DNA of 64,000 nucleotides from Streptomyces sp. Mut1 (GCF_030719295.1 NZ_CP120997.1:7326001-7390000); one strand, 5' to 3'; shown: positions 34,150 to 43,288, numbered from the stretch's first letter. The notes: generated from the sequence alone by a model not told the origin. Program-made: numbers and translations.

Positions 34150-34285
34150 GCTCCTCGGATCGGGCCCGCGGCAGGTCAGTGACCTGACTTCCGCGGACGC
34201 CCCGAGGGACGTGCGCGGTCACAGTGGCGGGACCGTGCCGGATTCGCACCGGCTTCCTGGCTCCTGCCGCGGCTTTGACCTGGTG
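34150..34285 (-). promoter_or_regulatory. Cobalamin riboswitch upstream of the ABC importer
   Basis: On the minus strand: GGAAGCCGGTGCGAATCC, then ggcacggtcccGCCACTGT, a clear B12 box, 90-140 bases before the substrate-binding-protein start. The importer should be shut off by cobalamin. The divergent cobF promoter lies just beyond it. Confidence 0.9.
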
Positions 34286-34367
34286 ATCGTACGTAGTGAC
34301 CGGGTGGACGAGGAAACCGGGGTCGGGCGCCGAGGTGCAGGGGAGAGGTCCCTGGAAGACTGTCCGC

Positions 34368-35201
34368 ATGAGTACGCAGCAGCGCGCGATCCTCGTCATC
34401 GGCATCGGGGCCGGCGATCCCGACCACCTGACCCTTCAGGCCGTGAAGGCGATACGGCGCGCCGACGTCTTCTTCATCGTCGGCAAGGGACCCCACAAAG
34501 CGTCCCTGACCGACCTGCGCCACCGGATGATCGAGGAGCACGCGGAGGGTTCCTACCGTGTGGTGGAGGTCGAGGACCCCAGCCGCGACCGGGGCGCGAT
34601 GGGCCGCTCGGACTACACAGCGGCCGTCCAGGACTGGCGCGAGCGGCGTGGCGAGATCTTCGAGAGGGCGATGCGCGAGGAGATGACGGCCGGCGAGACA
34701 GGGGCCTTCCTCGTCTGGGGCGACCCGTCCCTGTACGACAGCACGCTCGGCATCCTCGGGGACATCGAGGACCGCGGCGCGCTCCTGGTGGGCGTCGAGG
34801 TGATCCCCGGCATCACGAGCGTCGCCTCCCTGACCGCCCGTCACCGCATCCCGCTCAACCAGGTGGGCCGCCCGGTGCACATCACCCCGGCCCGCCGCCT
34901 CGCCGAAGTCGGCCAGAACGACGACGGAGACATCGTCGTCATGCTCGACGCCCACGAGTCGTTCACCCAGGTCGCGGGCAACGACGTGTGGATCTACTGG
35001 GGTGCCTACCTCGGCACCCCGGACGAACTCCTCGTCGCGGGGCCGCTCCACGAGGTCTCCGACCGCATCCGGCAGGTCCGCGCGGAGGCGCGCGAGCGGC
35101 ACGGCTGGATCATGGACACGTATCTGCTGCGGATCACGGACGGACGCGGCTCCCCGCGCCGGGCCGAGACGGACGGGAGCGGCGGGCACGCCGCCCCGTG
35201 A
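34368..35201 (+). CDS. cobF: CobF, precorrin-6A synthase (deacetylating)
   Basis: 277 residues. The tetrapyrrole-methylase fold opens with ILVIGIGAGDPDHLTLQAVKAI. GAFLVWGDPSLYDSTLGIL and VEVIPGITSVASLTARHRIPLN are the S-adenosylmethionine-binding and family-specific segments. CobF methylates C-1 and removes the acetyl group in aerobic B12 synthesis. It is separated from other cob genes, as is common in Streptomyces, and diverges from the riboswitch-led importer. Its own leader is too short to hold a second riboswitch. Confidence 0.93.
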   Translation: MSTQQRAILVIGIGAGDPDHLTLQAVKAIRRADVFFIVGKGPHKASLTDLRHRMIEEHAEGSYRVVEVEDPSRDRGAMGRSDYTAAVQDWRERRGEIFERAMREEMTAGETGAFLVWGDPSLYDSTLGILGDIEDRGALLVGVEVIPGITSVASLTARHRIPLNQVGRPVHITPARRLAEVGQNDDGDIVVMLDAHESFTQVAGNDVWIYWGAYLGTPDELLVAGPLHEVSDRIRQVRAEARERHGWIMDTYLLRITDGRGSPRRAETDGSGGHAAP

Positions 35202-35436
35202 CACCCGCCGGGTCGCCGGCTCGACGGGTCCCGACGGATGAACGAACAGGCCCCAGCCATGGCCGGCCAGGCAGCTGCGGATGGTCACGACCGGCCCGGC
35301 CCCGGGCCGGTGCGCGGTCAGGCGACCATGCCGGTAGGGCATCTGGGCGGAATGTTCCGACGCCGGCGCGGCCGCTCAGGAGTTGGGCCCCGGGCTGGCT
35401 CTCCCTGAGCGGGGCTTGCCCTCTACGCTCGTGATC

Positions 35437-36123
35437 ATGGCAAACGGATTCAGCGACCAGTTCCTGCTTGAGGCGGAACGGCACTCCGTCTGGGGCGCCG
35501 CTCAGCTCGAGACGCTCATGGAGTTCCTGCCCGAGGCGCCGTGGAACGCGGACCTGGCGACGTGTTCCTACCAGCAGGGGGAGGTGCGGCTACGGGTCGG
35601 TGTCCTGGGGACATACGACATGGAGGGGGGTTCCTGGCTGTGGGGCTGGGCAAATCCCGGGCTCGGCGGGAGTGAGGTCGTGGCGTTGTCCGCTGCCGTG
35701 GCACGGTACGGGCAGGCGCACGGGATTCCCGAGTTCACCGCTGAGGAAATCGATCTGTCCGGTTTCGACGATCCCCGGCGGGCCGCCGAGATGCTGGCCT
35801 TCGCGGGGATGGGGGTGGCCGACGCCCCCGGGTACATAGGGCAGCCCGCAGGGCCCGGTACACAGGTGTACTTCCTGCCCGACGACCCGAAGGTCCCGAG
35901 CGCCGATCTCGATCCCGTCGCCCTGCCGCGCGTGCTCATGACCGGGGTCTCGCTCATCGGGCGTTCGCCACGACAGGCCGTCACGGGGTACTTCGAGCAC
36001 TACGGGGTGCCGCAGCGTGTGGAGGGCGACCGGCTGATCGCCGACCTGCCGACCGGTGCGGCCGTTGTCTCCTTCGACGGGATGGGGCGCATCGGCAACA
36101 TCCAGCTCACGGTCGGCGGCTGA
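35437..36123 (+). CDS. DUF6882-like protein
   Basis: 228 residues from ATG 35437. An N-terminal helix (FSDQFLLEAERHSVWGAAQLETL) is followed by strands and a tryptophan-rich turn, GSWLWGWANP. A central RYGQAHGIPEFTAEEIDLS and a C-terminal beta region follow. This fits DUF6882, a family of unknown function found in actinobacteria. No signal peptide or catalytic motif. It is a single-gene unit. Confidence 0.65.
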   Translation: MANGFSDQFLLEAERHSVWGAAQLETLMEFLPEAPWNADLATCSYQQGEVRLRVGVLGTYDMEGGSWLWGWANPGLGGSEVVALSAAVARYGQAHGIPEFTAEEIDLSGFDDPRRAAEMLAFAGMGVADAPGYIGQPAGPGTQVYFLPDDPKVPSADLDPVALPRVLMTGVSLIGRSPRQAVTGYFEHYGVPQRVEGDRLIADLPTGAAVVSFDGMGRIGNIQLTVGG

Positions 36124-36539
36124 CCCGGACAGTGGCGTAAGTACGTTTCCTCGGGGCGCCGGCGGCGCCGTCGCTTCAACCGCGGCGGCGACCGTCCGGC
36201 GAACGCCGTGCCCCTCAACGCTCTCGGCGCGCCGCCGATCGATGCGGGTATGGGGCAAAGCATGGTGAATGGGATCCCGCTACGGGCAACCCGCTGATGT
36301 CTAGTTGAAAATGATTACCATCGTGCTTAGGGTTGGTGTGGTCACGCGGGGGCAGCGGCTCGGGGCGGCACCGCGGGCCGCCGAGCCGCGTCGTACCGGC
36401 AGCGGTGAAGGTGCCCTCCACCGGCAGGCCGCACGTTGTTGATCCGCCAGGACCGGGAGGTCTTGAGCGCACGCGCCCCAGCCGGCACCGCGAATCGTCC
36501 GCACCGAGTGGCGCCCATCTGCAGAGGAGCACATTGACC
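36124..36539. other. 416-bp leader region of the anchored-repeat transporter cluster
   Basis: Non-coding. It contains the Zur-like box at 36306-36326 and GGAGC shortly before the ATG at 36540. The roughly 200 bp between the box and the gene may be an untranslated leader. Confidence 0.5.
36306..36326. promoter_or_regulatory. Zur-like box upstream of the wall-anchored repeat protein
   Basis: TGAAAATGATTACCATCGTGC: a good left half of the actinobacterial Zur/Fur palindrome (TGAAAATGATTxTCATTTTCA) and a weaker right half. It lies 214 bp before the first gene. It shares its core with the box at 42573. Confidence 0.65.
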
Positions 36540-38264
36540 ATGTCATCACCCAGGAAGCGCCGTTGGGCAGCAGCCGGAGTTGTGGGGTCGGTCGCGCTGG
36601 CCGGAGTTGCCCCGGCGGCTTTCGCCGGCACCTCCGAGGACGCCGCTCAGCCACCTGCCCCGTCCGTAAGCGTTGTGCTGTCGCTGGAGGGTGAGGCCCT
36701 CGCGCTTGAGATGTCGCAGGGTGGTTCGGACGGCACCGGGCGTGTTTCCGGCGGAGAGCGACGCCCTGATCTGACGATCGGCAGCGAGGCGAGTACGACG
36801 GTGCCGGAGGACGGCGCCCCCGTTTCTCCCGGGTTGCCCGGCGACGACCTGTGGATCGTGGGCGGACGGGCCCCGGCCCGCGAGGAGATCCCGGCCGATA
36901 CGGGGATCGGGTGGGACACCACCCGGGTCCCGGCCGAGGAGCTTGCCGACGCGCGCATCGACTGGGAGTTGACCGGGGTCGAAGGCCCCGGCGACGTAAT
37001 GGCCTTTGAGCCCGGGGGTGTTGAGGGGGAGGGGGCGACAGCGGAGCCGAAGGTGGTGTTCGACAGCACCGAAGGTCTGCCGGACGCACTGGCTCTTCCG
37101 GCCGCCCGGCGCGGCGCATTGGCATGGGCGTTCACCCGGGCCGGTGACTACAGGATCTCCTCGCGGGCCACCGCTGAACTCGCGTCCGGCGACAGCGCCC
37201 GGACGGACACGGTGTGGACGGTGCGGGTCACCGACGAGCGGTCCGCTCCGCCCGCCGGGCCGCCTGCCGCCCCGGACGGAGGTGAAGGCGCCGTGCAGCG
37301 GGGCGACGACTCCGCCCCCGCCCGAAGTCGCACCGACGAGGCCCCGGACCGGAAGGCCGCGGCGGACGGTATCGCGAGCGAGCGGGCCGTCATCGCGGAC
37401 GGCCATGTCGACGCGATCGCCGGGAAGATGGTGAACGGCACGTTGCGGACCTTGTTCAGGGACAGCCGCGACCCGGGCGACATCATCTGGCGTGAGCCCT
37501 CCTCCGTGGTGCTGCACGTCAGCCCCGCCGCCAAGGAGCGGATACCGGCAGGCGACACCTACTCCTTCCTCGGCAGGGCGGGCGGGGACTTCTGGCTCAT
37601 TCCCCAGGTGCAGAAGCAAGGCGTCGTCTGGGCCGGATGGAACACGGAGGCGCTGGGCGACGGCGACCTGAAAGGTCAGGTCGACATGAAGCTGACGAAG
37701 GTCAGTGGGCCCGGAACCCTGGCCATCTGGGAGACGGCTGGTCTGGGGGGCGCGCAGGTGCTCTACAACAGTGCCGACGGCCTTCCCGACGCTCAGAAGG
37801 TGAACCCCGGCGTGCACGCGCACGGCAACTGGGCCTTCAGCAAGGAAGGTACGTACAGGGTGACCTTCCAGCTGAGCGGCACGTCGGCGAACGGAACGGC
37901 GATGTCCGACGCCCAGACGTACACCTTCGTGGTGGGGGACGGGGATCCGAACGCCGCCACCCCGGGAGACGGGGACGGCGACGGTGCTGCCACCGGCAGC
38001 GGCGGAGGCGAGGACGGTGCGGCGTCCGGTCCGGCAGACACCGACGGCTCGGCGTCCGGCTCCACCGGCGGTACGGGCGGAGCCGGTGGCGGGGCCGCGA
38101 CCGGGGGAGACGGCAAGGGCAGCCTCGCCCACACCGGGACGGACCTGGCCGTCCCCTTCGGGATCGGCGCCGGGCTTCTGGTGGCCGGCGGTGGCGCCGC
38201 CATCGCGATGAGCAGGGCGAACAGGCGGCGTACCGCCGCCGGCCACCGCGCCGTCCGGATCTGA
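36540..38264 (+). CDS. Wall-anchored protein with two anchored-repeat domains
   Basis: 574 residues: signal peptide (AAAGVVGSVALAGVAPAAFA), then two choice-of-anchor M/TIGR03769-type repeats. The first, ending ALAWAFTRAGDYRI, has lost its HxH. The second is complete (SFLGRAGGDFWLIPQVQKQG, then HAHGNWAFSKEGTYRV). A Gly/Asp/Ser-rich stalk, the sortase signal LAHTG near residue 530, a membrane helix and an RANRRR tail complete it. LAxTG is the substrate motif of class E sortases. It is first in the cluster under a Zur-like box and probably displays metal-binding repeats at the cell wall beside the transporter. Confidence 0.85.
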   Translation: MSSPRKRRWAAAGVVGSVALAGVAPAAFAGTSEDAAQPPAPSVSVVLSLEGEALALEMSQGGSDGTGRVSGGERRPDLTIGSEASTTVPEDGAPVSPGLPGDDLWIVGGRAPAREEIPADTGIGWDTTRVPAEELADARIDWELTGVEGPGDVMAFEPGGVEGEGATAEPKVVFDSTEGLPDALALPAARRGALAWAFTRAGDYRISSRATAELASGDSARTDTVWTVRVTDERSAPPAGPPAAPDGGEGAVQRGDDSAPARSRTDEAPDRKAAADGIASERAVIADGHVDAIAGKMVNGTLRTLFRDSRDPGDIIWREPSSVVLHVSPAAKERIPAGDTYSFLGRAGGDFWLIPQVQKQGVVWAGWNTEALGDGDLKGQVDMKLTKVSGPGTLAIWETAGLGGAQVLYNSADGLPDAQKVNPGVHAHGNWAFSKEGTYRVTFQLSGTSANGTAMSDAQTYTFVVGDGDPNAATPGDGDGDGAATGSGGGEDGAASGPADTDGSASGSTGGTGGAGGGAATGGDGKGSLAHTGTDLAVPFGIGAGLLVAGGGAAIAMSRANRRRTAAGHRAVRI

Positions 38265-38364
38265 TCGGGTGCTCGCGGCCCTCCGGGGCCGCGAGCACTC
38301 CTCCACGGCCGGCGCCCGGTCCCTTCTCCCCGGCGCCGGCCCCTTCTTCAGCGGGAGTTCATAC

Positions 38365-39936
38365 ATGCGTATACCCAGACCGGTCGTACGGTCCCTGGTC
38401 ACCGTGACCGCCCTCGGAGCCGTTCTCTCCGGGTGCAGGGGCCATGCCGGGACGGCAGCCGGGACCGACAACCCGGACGCCGTGCTGCGCGTCGTGACCA
38501 CGACGGAGATCCTGGCCGATCTCGTCCGCCAGGTCGGCGGGGAGCGGGTGCAGGTCGACTCGGTCGTGCCGCCCGGCGGTGACCCCCATTCGTACGAGCC
38601 CACACCTGCCGACGCGACTGCCGTTTCGAAGGCGGACGTGACGTTCACCAACCATCTTCTGCTGGAAGAGCACGCGCTCATCAAGACGGTCGACGCGAAC
38701 GCCCGGAAGGGGACTCCCAATGTCTCCCTCGCCGAGGCTTCCGAAACATACGGGGCACACGTCATTCCGCTCGTCGAGGACATCGGCCTGGACGTCCTCT
38801 GGCTCGGGCTGCGGGTACGCGGAGAGGGCGAGTCCCGGGGCGCGACCCGGTCCTCCGACGTCCTCCTGTCAGCCACCGATGTCCGGGGCCCGGGAGACCT
38901 CGTGGCGTATCTGACCGAGTCCCTCGGCCGGCCCGAGATCTACTTCAACTCCGCGGACGGCCTTTCGGCCGAGGACACCACCAGCCTGCCGCCCGCCGCG
39001 CACACGCACCTGAACTGGGCCTTCACAAAACCTGGTGTCTACGAAGTGAGTCTGGCCGCGAAGCTCAGGAACGCGGACGGTACGACGCAGCCGGTGGGCA
39101 CCGGCACCTTCACGTTCGCCGTCGGCGTCGACCCGCACACCGTGGCAGGCCCCGGAGACACCGTCCTCGACAACGGGCACACGGATCTGACGGTCAACAT
39201 CGACAGCGGAAGGATGTCCGCGTTCACCGACCTGCGAACGGAGGGAAAGGCGCAGGAGGAGATCCCGCCCGGTGACGTGGTCATCGACGTACCCAACCGG
39301 ACGCTGGAGAGGATTCCGGCCCAGAAGCGGTTCGCGTTCCTGGGCAAGCCCGGAGCCGAGGTCTACCAGCTTCCACAGGCGGTCCTCGGCAAGCACGTAC
39401 ACGGCGAGATCGACCCGCACCTGTGGCAGGACGTGCGGAACACCAAGTCCTACGTCCAGCTGATCCGGGACACCCTGAGGAAGGAGGACCCGGACGGGGC
39501 GGACCGGTACACCTCCAACAGCCGTCGCTACGAGCAGCGGCTGGACGAACTGGACACGTACGTGCGCCGCCAGGTCGGCGCGATTCCGTCCGGCAGACGT
39601 CAGCTGATCACCACGCACGACGCGTTCGGATATCTCGCCGACGCCTACGGAATGACGGTGGCCGGATTCGTCGTGCCGAACCCCGCGCAGGAGCCCAGCG
39701 CGGACGACGTCGGGAAACTGTCGAGGACCATCGGGAACCTCAAGGTCCCGGCGGTGTTCATGGAGCCGAACCTCGTGCAGCGCGCCACCGTGCTCAACCA
39801 GGTCGCCGAGGACCAGCACGTCAAGGTGTGCACGCTGTACGGCGATGCCTTCGACGACGACGTCCGGCACTACACGGACATGATGAGGCACAACGCCGAC
39901 GCGCTCCGCTCCTGCCTCGGGGGTGCGCAGAAATGA
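38365..39936 (+). CDS. Anchored-repeat ABC transporter substrate-binding protein (TIGR03772-like)
   Basis: 523 residues from ATG 38365; lipobox-like LSGC. The outer parts form a ZnuA/cluster A-1 metal-binding protein: VVTTTEILADLVRQVGG, PPGGDPHSYEPTPAD near 72, then after the insert EIDPHLWQDVRNTKSYV near 345, LITTHDAFGYLAD and VFMEPNLV. Between them (about 140-330) sits an anchored-repeat domain with HTHLNWAFTKPGVYEV. Such inserts define this subfamily. It should capture Zn2+ (or Mn2+) for the permease. Its stop overlaps the next start (ATGA). Confidence 0.9.
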   Translation: MRIPRPVVRSLVTVTALGAVLSGCRGHAGTAAGTDNPDAVLRVVTTTEILADLVRQVGGERVQVDSVVPPGGDPHSYEPTPADATAVSKADVTFTNHLLLEEHALIKTVDANARKGTPNVSLAEASETYGAHVIPLVEDIGLDVLWLGLRVRGEGESRGATRSSDVLLSATDVRGPGDLVAYLTESLGRPEIYFNSADGLSAEDTTSLPPAAHTHLNWAFTKPGVYEVSLAAKLRNADGTTQPVGTGTFTFAVGVDPHTVAGPGDTVLDNGHTDLTVNIDSGRMSAFTDLRTEGKAQEEIPPGDVVIDVPNRTLERIPAQKRFAFLGKPGAEVYQLPQAVLGKHVHGEIDPHLWQDVRNTKSYVQLIRDTLRKEDPDGADRYTSNSRRYEQRLDELDTYVRRQVGAIPSGRRQLITTHDAFGYLADAYGMTVAGFVVPNPAQEPSADDVGKLSRTIGNLKVPAVFMEPNLVQRATVLNQVAEDQHVKVCTLYGDAFDDDVRHYTDMMRHNADALRSCLGGAQK

Positions 39937-40844
39937 CCCGCACACTCGCCCGGCGGGCAACGCTCTCGCTCGCTGCCCTGGCTCTGGCGCTGGGCCCGGC
40001 CGCTCCCGCTCACACCTCCGAGACCCTGCCCCCCGGCGCCGCACCACGTACCGGTACCGGCCGAAAGGTCATCGGGGACGGCCACGTGGATCTCGGCCCG
40101 CGCTTCGACGGCGGCACGTGGACCGTGCAGATCCGCGATGACACGACCCGCCCCGCGACGTGGCGCGACACCTCGGATGTGGTGCTTCAGGTGAAGGACA
40201 CGGCGAGGACCCAGGTGCCGGAAGGGAAGACGTTCGCCTTCCTGGGCGACCCCGGCGACGACGTGTGGCTGCTGCCTCAGGCGCAGCGGGACGGCGTTCT
40301 CTGGCCCGGCTGGAACAGCCAGGACCCCGAAGTGGTGGCCAGGGTGGGACGAGAGGTCAACTGGCAGCTGACCGGTGCGGAGGGGCCGGGTGACTTCGTC
40401 CTCTTCCTCAACGGCAGTTTCGGAACTCCGAAGGTGGTCTTCGACAGCAGACGGAAGGCCCCACAGGAGACCGGCATCGAGATCAACAGTCACGTACACG
40501 GAAACTGGGCGTTCACCGAGCCCGGTACGTACCTGCTCGGCATCCGGATGTACGCGGAGACGAAGGACGGCGAGCGGCATGACAGCCGGCGCACCCTTCG
40601 GTTCTCCGTGGGCCCCCAGAATCCCGGGCAGGCGTTCGCCGCCCGGCCCACCGGCGACCACGGGCCGGCGGGGGACGGCACGGACCAGCAGGCGAATCCC
40701 GGTGGTTCCCCGGCCGCTCTGTGGTGGGGAGGGGGAGCGGCCGTGGCCGTGGCCGCGGCGGCCGTCGCCCTGGTGCGGCGCGGCCGTCGTGACACCGGCT
40801 CGTCGGCAGCCACCGAACGCTCTGAAGGGACCAGCGATGACTGA
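39933..40844 (+). CDS. Secreted, membrane-tethered anchored-repeat protein
   Basis: 303 residues: signal peptide (LSLAALALALGPAAPAHT), one complete repeat (VIGDGHVDLGPRFDGG, FAFLGDPGDDVWLLPQAQRDG, GAEGPGDFVLF, HVHGNWAFTEPGTYLL), then a short linker, a membrane helix (LWWGGGAAVAVAAAAVALV) and a basic tail. No LPxTG-like motif is seen, so it is probably membrane-held. Translationally coupled on both sides (ATGA with the binding protein, 8-bp overlap with the ATPase gene). It likely works as an accessory zinc-binding subunit. Confidence 0.85.
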   Translation: MTRTLARRATLSLAALALALGPAAPAHTSETLPPGAAPRTGTGRKVIGDGHVDLGPRFDGGTWTVQIRDDTTRPATWRDTSDVVLQVKDTARTQVPEGKTFAFLGDPGDDVWLLPQAQRDGVLWPGWNSQDPEVVARVGREVNWQLTGAEGPGDFVLFLNGSFGTPKVVFDSRRKAPQETGIEINSHVHGNWAFTEPGTYLLGIRMYAETKDGERHDSRRTLRFSVGPQNPGQAFAARPTGDHGPAGDGTDQQANPGGSPAALWWGGGAAVAVAAAAVALVRRGRRDTGSSAATERSEGTSDD

Positions 40845-41613
40845 CCACCGCACGCCCGTCGGCGGGGCACCCGCGCTCGAAGTGCGGGCGATCTCCGTGC
40901 GGCTCGGGGAGCGGCTCGCCCTCGACAGCGTGGATCTGACCGTGCGAACCGGTGAACTCGTCGGTCTGATCGGCCCGAACGGCGCGGGAAAGACGACCCT
41001 GCTCCGCGCGGCACTCGGACTGCTCGCCCCGCACTCCGGCACCGTGCACGTCGGCGGCGAGGCCGTCGGCGGGAGCCGGGGGACCATCGGTTACGTCCCT
41101 CAACGCCATGAGTTCGCCTGGGACTTCCCCCTGTCCGTCGAGAAGGCCGTGCTGACCGGTCGTACCCACCGCATCGGCTGGCTCAGGCGCGCGGGGGCGG
41201 CCGACCGGGAGGCTGTGGAGGAAGCCCTCGAACGCGTCGCCATGCTCGATCTGGGACAGCGCCCCATCGGCGAACTGTCGGGGGGCCAGCGGCAGCGCGT
41301 GCTGGTGGCTCGGGCACTCGCTCTGCGCCCCACCCTGATGCTGCTGGACGAGCCGTTCACCGGGCTCGACGTGCCCACCCAGGAACTTCTGACGGACCTG
41401 TTCAGGCAGCTGCGCCAGGAGGAGAAGGCGTTGCTCATGACAACTCATGACCTTCCCGCGGCCGCCGGTATGGCGACGCGGCTGTGTCTGCTCAACAGGA
41501 CCGTGATCGCCGACGGGCCACCCGACGAGCTGCGCGACCCTGCTGTCTGGCTGCGGGCCTTCGGCGTCACGAAGTCCGATCAGCTTCTGACCTCCCTGGG
41601 GGTGTCGCGATGA
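40837..41613 (+). CDS. Anchored-repeat ABC transporter ATPase (ZnuC-like, TIGR03771-like)
   Basis: 258 residues. Walker A is GPNGAGKTT, Q-loop YVPQRHEFAWDFPLSVEKAVLTGR (typical of metal ABC ATPases), signature LSGGQRQR, Walker B LMLLDEPFTGLD, H-loop TTHDLPAA. It energises the metal importer with the permease, whose start overlaps its stop. Start ATG 40837 lies inside the end of the preceding gene. Confidence 0.92.
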   Translation: MTDHRTPVGGAPALEVRAISVRLGERLALDSVDLTVRTGELVGLIGPNGAGKTTLLRAALGLLAPHSGTVHVGGEAVGGSRGTIGYVPQRHEFAWDFPLSVEKAVLTGRTHRIGWLRRAGAADREAVEEALERVAMLDLGQRPIGELSGGQRQRVLVARALALRPTLMLLDEPFTGLDVPTQELLTDLFRQLRQEEKALLMTTHDLPAAAGMATRLCLLNRTVIADGPPDELRDPAVWLRAFGVTKSDQLLTSLGVSR

Positions 41614-42494
41614 GCGGGCTCGGAGACTTCCTGGCAGGTCCGTGGGAGCACCTGTTCATGCAGCGGGCGTTCGCGGTGGCGGTGATGTGCGGCATCGTCT
41701 CGGGTGTCGTCGGAAGCCATGTGGTCCTGCGGGGAATGGCCTTCATCGGGGATGCCGTGTCCCACTCGGTCTTTCCGGGTGTCGCGATCGCCTTCGTGTT
41801 CCAGTTCAACCTGGTTCTCGGTGGCGCGGTGGCCGGTCTCCTGACCGCGCTGGCGGTGGCGGTGTTCTCGCAGAACCGGAGGCTGAAGGAGGACTCGGTC
41901 ATCGGGGTGTTCTTCGCCGCCGCCTTCGGCCTCGGCATTGTCATCCTCAGTACGGCACCCGGCTACAGCGGCTCACTCGAGTCGTTCCTGTTCGGCCAGA
42001 TCCTGGGTATCAGCGACGGCGATGTGCGCACGGTCGCGGTGATGGGCCTGGTCCTGCTCGCGGTGGCGGGGGCGGTGCACAAGGAACTCGTGACGGTCAG
42101 TCTGGACCGCGAGACGGCCCGGGCTGCCGGGCTTCCGGTGTTCGCGCTCGACATCGTGCTGTATGCCCTGGTGACCGTCACGGTCGTCATCTCGCTCCAG
42201 GCGGTGGGCAACATCCTGGTCCTGGCCCTGCTGATCACGCCGGCGGCCTGCTCGCGCCTGCTGACCGACCGGATCGGCGTGATGATGACGCTTGCCCCCG
42301 CCATCGGCGCCGGGTCCGCGGTTGTCGGTCTGTATCTCTCCTACGCCTACAACCTGGCCGCCGGGGGACTGATCGTCCTTGTGGTGACCGGCGTCTTCGT
42401 TCTCTGCTGGCTCCTGGCGCCACGTCACGGACTCCTGGCCGCAGGGCGGCGGCGCCGCGACCGGGGGCGGACGCCTGTCGGCAGCCACCCTTGA
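41610..42494 (+). CDS. Anchored-repeat ABC transporter permease (ZnuB-like, TIGR03770-like)
   Basis: 294 residues, eight or nine helices, ABC-3 metal permease family: VGSHVVLRGMAFIGDAVSHSVFPGVAIAF, EDSVIGVFFAAAFGLGIVI, SLESFLFGQILGIS and VGNILVLALLITPAACSRLLTDR are diagnostic. It ends the first transcription unit (four overlapping genes from 38365). GGTGACccgtcGTCACC and CCAGGACtGTCCTGG just downstream may form weak terminator hairpins. Confidence 0.92.
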   Translation: MSGLGDFLAGPWEHLFMQRAFAVAVMCGIVSGVVGSHVVLRGMAFIGDAVSHSVFPGVAIAFVFQFNLVLGGAVAGLLTALAVAVFSQNRRLKEDSVIGVFFAAAFGLGIVILSTAPGYSGSLESFLFGQILGISDGDVRTVAVMGLVLLAVAGAVHKELVTVSLDRETARAAGLPVFALDIVLYALVTVTVVISLQAVGNILVLALLITPAACSRLLTDRIGVMMTLAPAIGAGSAVVGLYLSYAYNLAAGGLIVLVVTGVFVLCWLLAPRHGLLAAGRRRRDRGRTPVGSHP

Positions 42495-42572
42495 GACACG
42501 TTCCGGGCCGGCCGCATCGTTGAGGTGACCCGTCGTCACCAGGACTGTCCTGGCAGGCTCTTGCGGTCCTAT

Positions 42573-42593
42573 TAAAAACGATTATCATTTTCA
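42573..42593. promoter_or_regulatory. Zur-like box upstream of the second repeat-protein unit
   Basis: TAAAAACGATTATCATTTTCA: read on the other strand TGAAAATGATAATCGTTTTTA, close to the Streptomyces Zur consensus palindrome. It is a rare AT-rich stretch, 48 bp before the ATG at 42641. Zinc-dependent repression is predicted. Confidence 0.8.
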
Positions 42594-42640
42594 GTGTTCG
42601 CGCACATACACGTGCGCCCTTGATCCTTGGGGGGATCACT

Positions 42641-43288
42641 ATGCGTATTCCCGTCCGCACGATGACCGTGGCCGGTTCGGTGGCAGCGGCGCTGGCCGTG
42701 ACGGCCCTGGTGGCCACTCCGGCGACCGCGGCGACCACTCTGGGCGTCGGCCACGTCGACGTGCTCGACGCCGAGTGGGACGGCTCCGGCCTCCACCTCC
42801 ACGTCCACGACGAGGAGAACGACACGGAGTACGAGCCGGCCGACGTCGTGCTGTCCGTCCCGGCCGCGGCGAAGGTCGCCAACCCCGGCTACGGTTTCCT
42901 GGGTTCCGGCAGCGAGGTCTGGCTGCTGCCGGAGGATCAGGCGGTGGCCAACGCGCGTGGGGTGCTCTTCGCGGGATTCTCCACGGAAGCCCTGACGACC
43001 GGTGTGTTCGCCGGTGACTCGGTCTCGTACCGTCTCGTCGGTGCCACCCGCGACGGAGCCTCGACCGAGGACTTCAGCGTCTACGCCGGCAGCGGCACCC
43101 GCTGGTACGACAGCAACACCGCGACCACGTCCTACAAGTCGAAGGCGTTCCCCGTGGGCGCCCACAACCACGCCAACTGGGCCTTCGAGGAGGCGGGCAC
43201 GTACAAGCTGACCTTCAGCGTCTCCGGAACGGTGGCAGGGGTCACCGAGACCGCCACTGAGACGTACACCGTGGTCGTCAGTTCGTGA
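42641..43288 (+). CDS. Small secreted single anchored-repeat protein
   Basis: 215 residues: signal peptide (TVAGSVAAALAVTALVATPATA), then one complete repeat: LGVGHVDVLDAEWDGSGLHL, VVLSVPAAAKV, GFLGSGSEVWLLPEDQ and HNHANWAFEEAGTYKLTFSV. There is no anchor, so it is probably released or held by partner proteins. First gene after the second Zur-like box and coupled (GTGA) to the next. A soluble extracellular zinc carrier is a plausible role, by inference. Confidence 0.85.
   Translation: MRIPVRTMTVAGSVAAALAVTALVATPATAATTLGVGHVDVLDAEWDGSGLHLHVHDEENDTEYEPADVVLSVPAAAKVANPGYGFLGSGSEVWLLPEDQAVANARGVLFAGFSTEALTTGVFAGDSVSYRLVGATRDGASTEDFSVYAGSGTRWYDSNTATTSYKSKAFPVGAHNHANWAFEEAGTYKLTFSVSGTVAGVTETATETYTVVVSS

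Noticed and set aside
36546..38876. A 776-codon minus-strand frame across the anchored-repeat genes, and a similar one at 43132-45027
   Set aside because: Shadows of the plus-strand repeat proteins; no domain recognisable and composition skewed to Arg/Gly/Pro.
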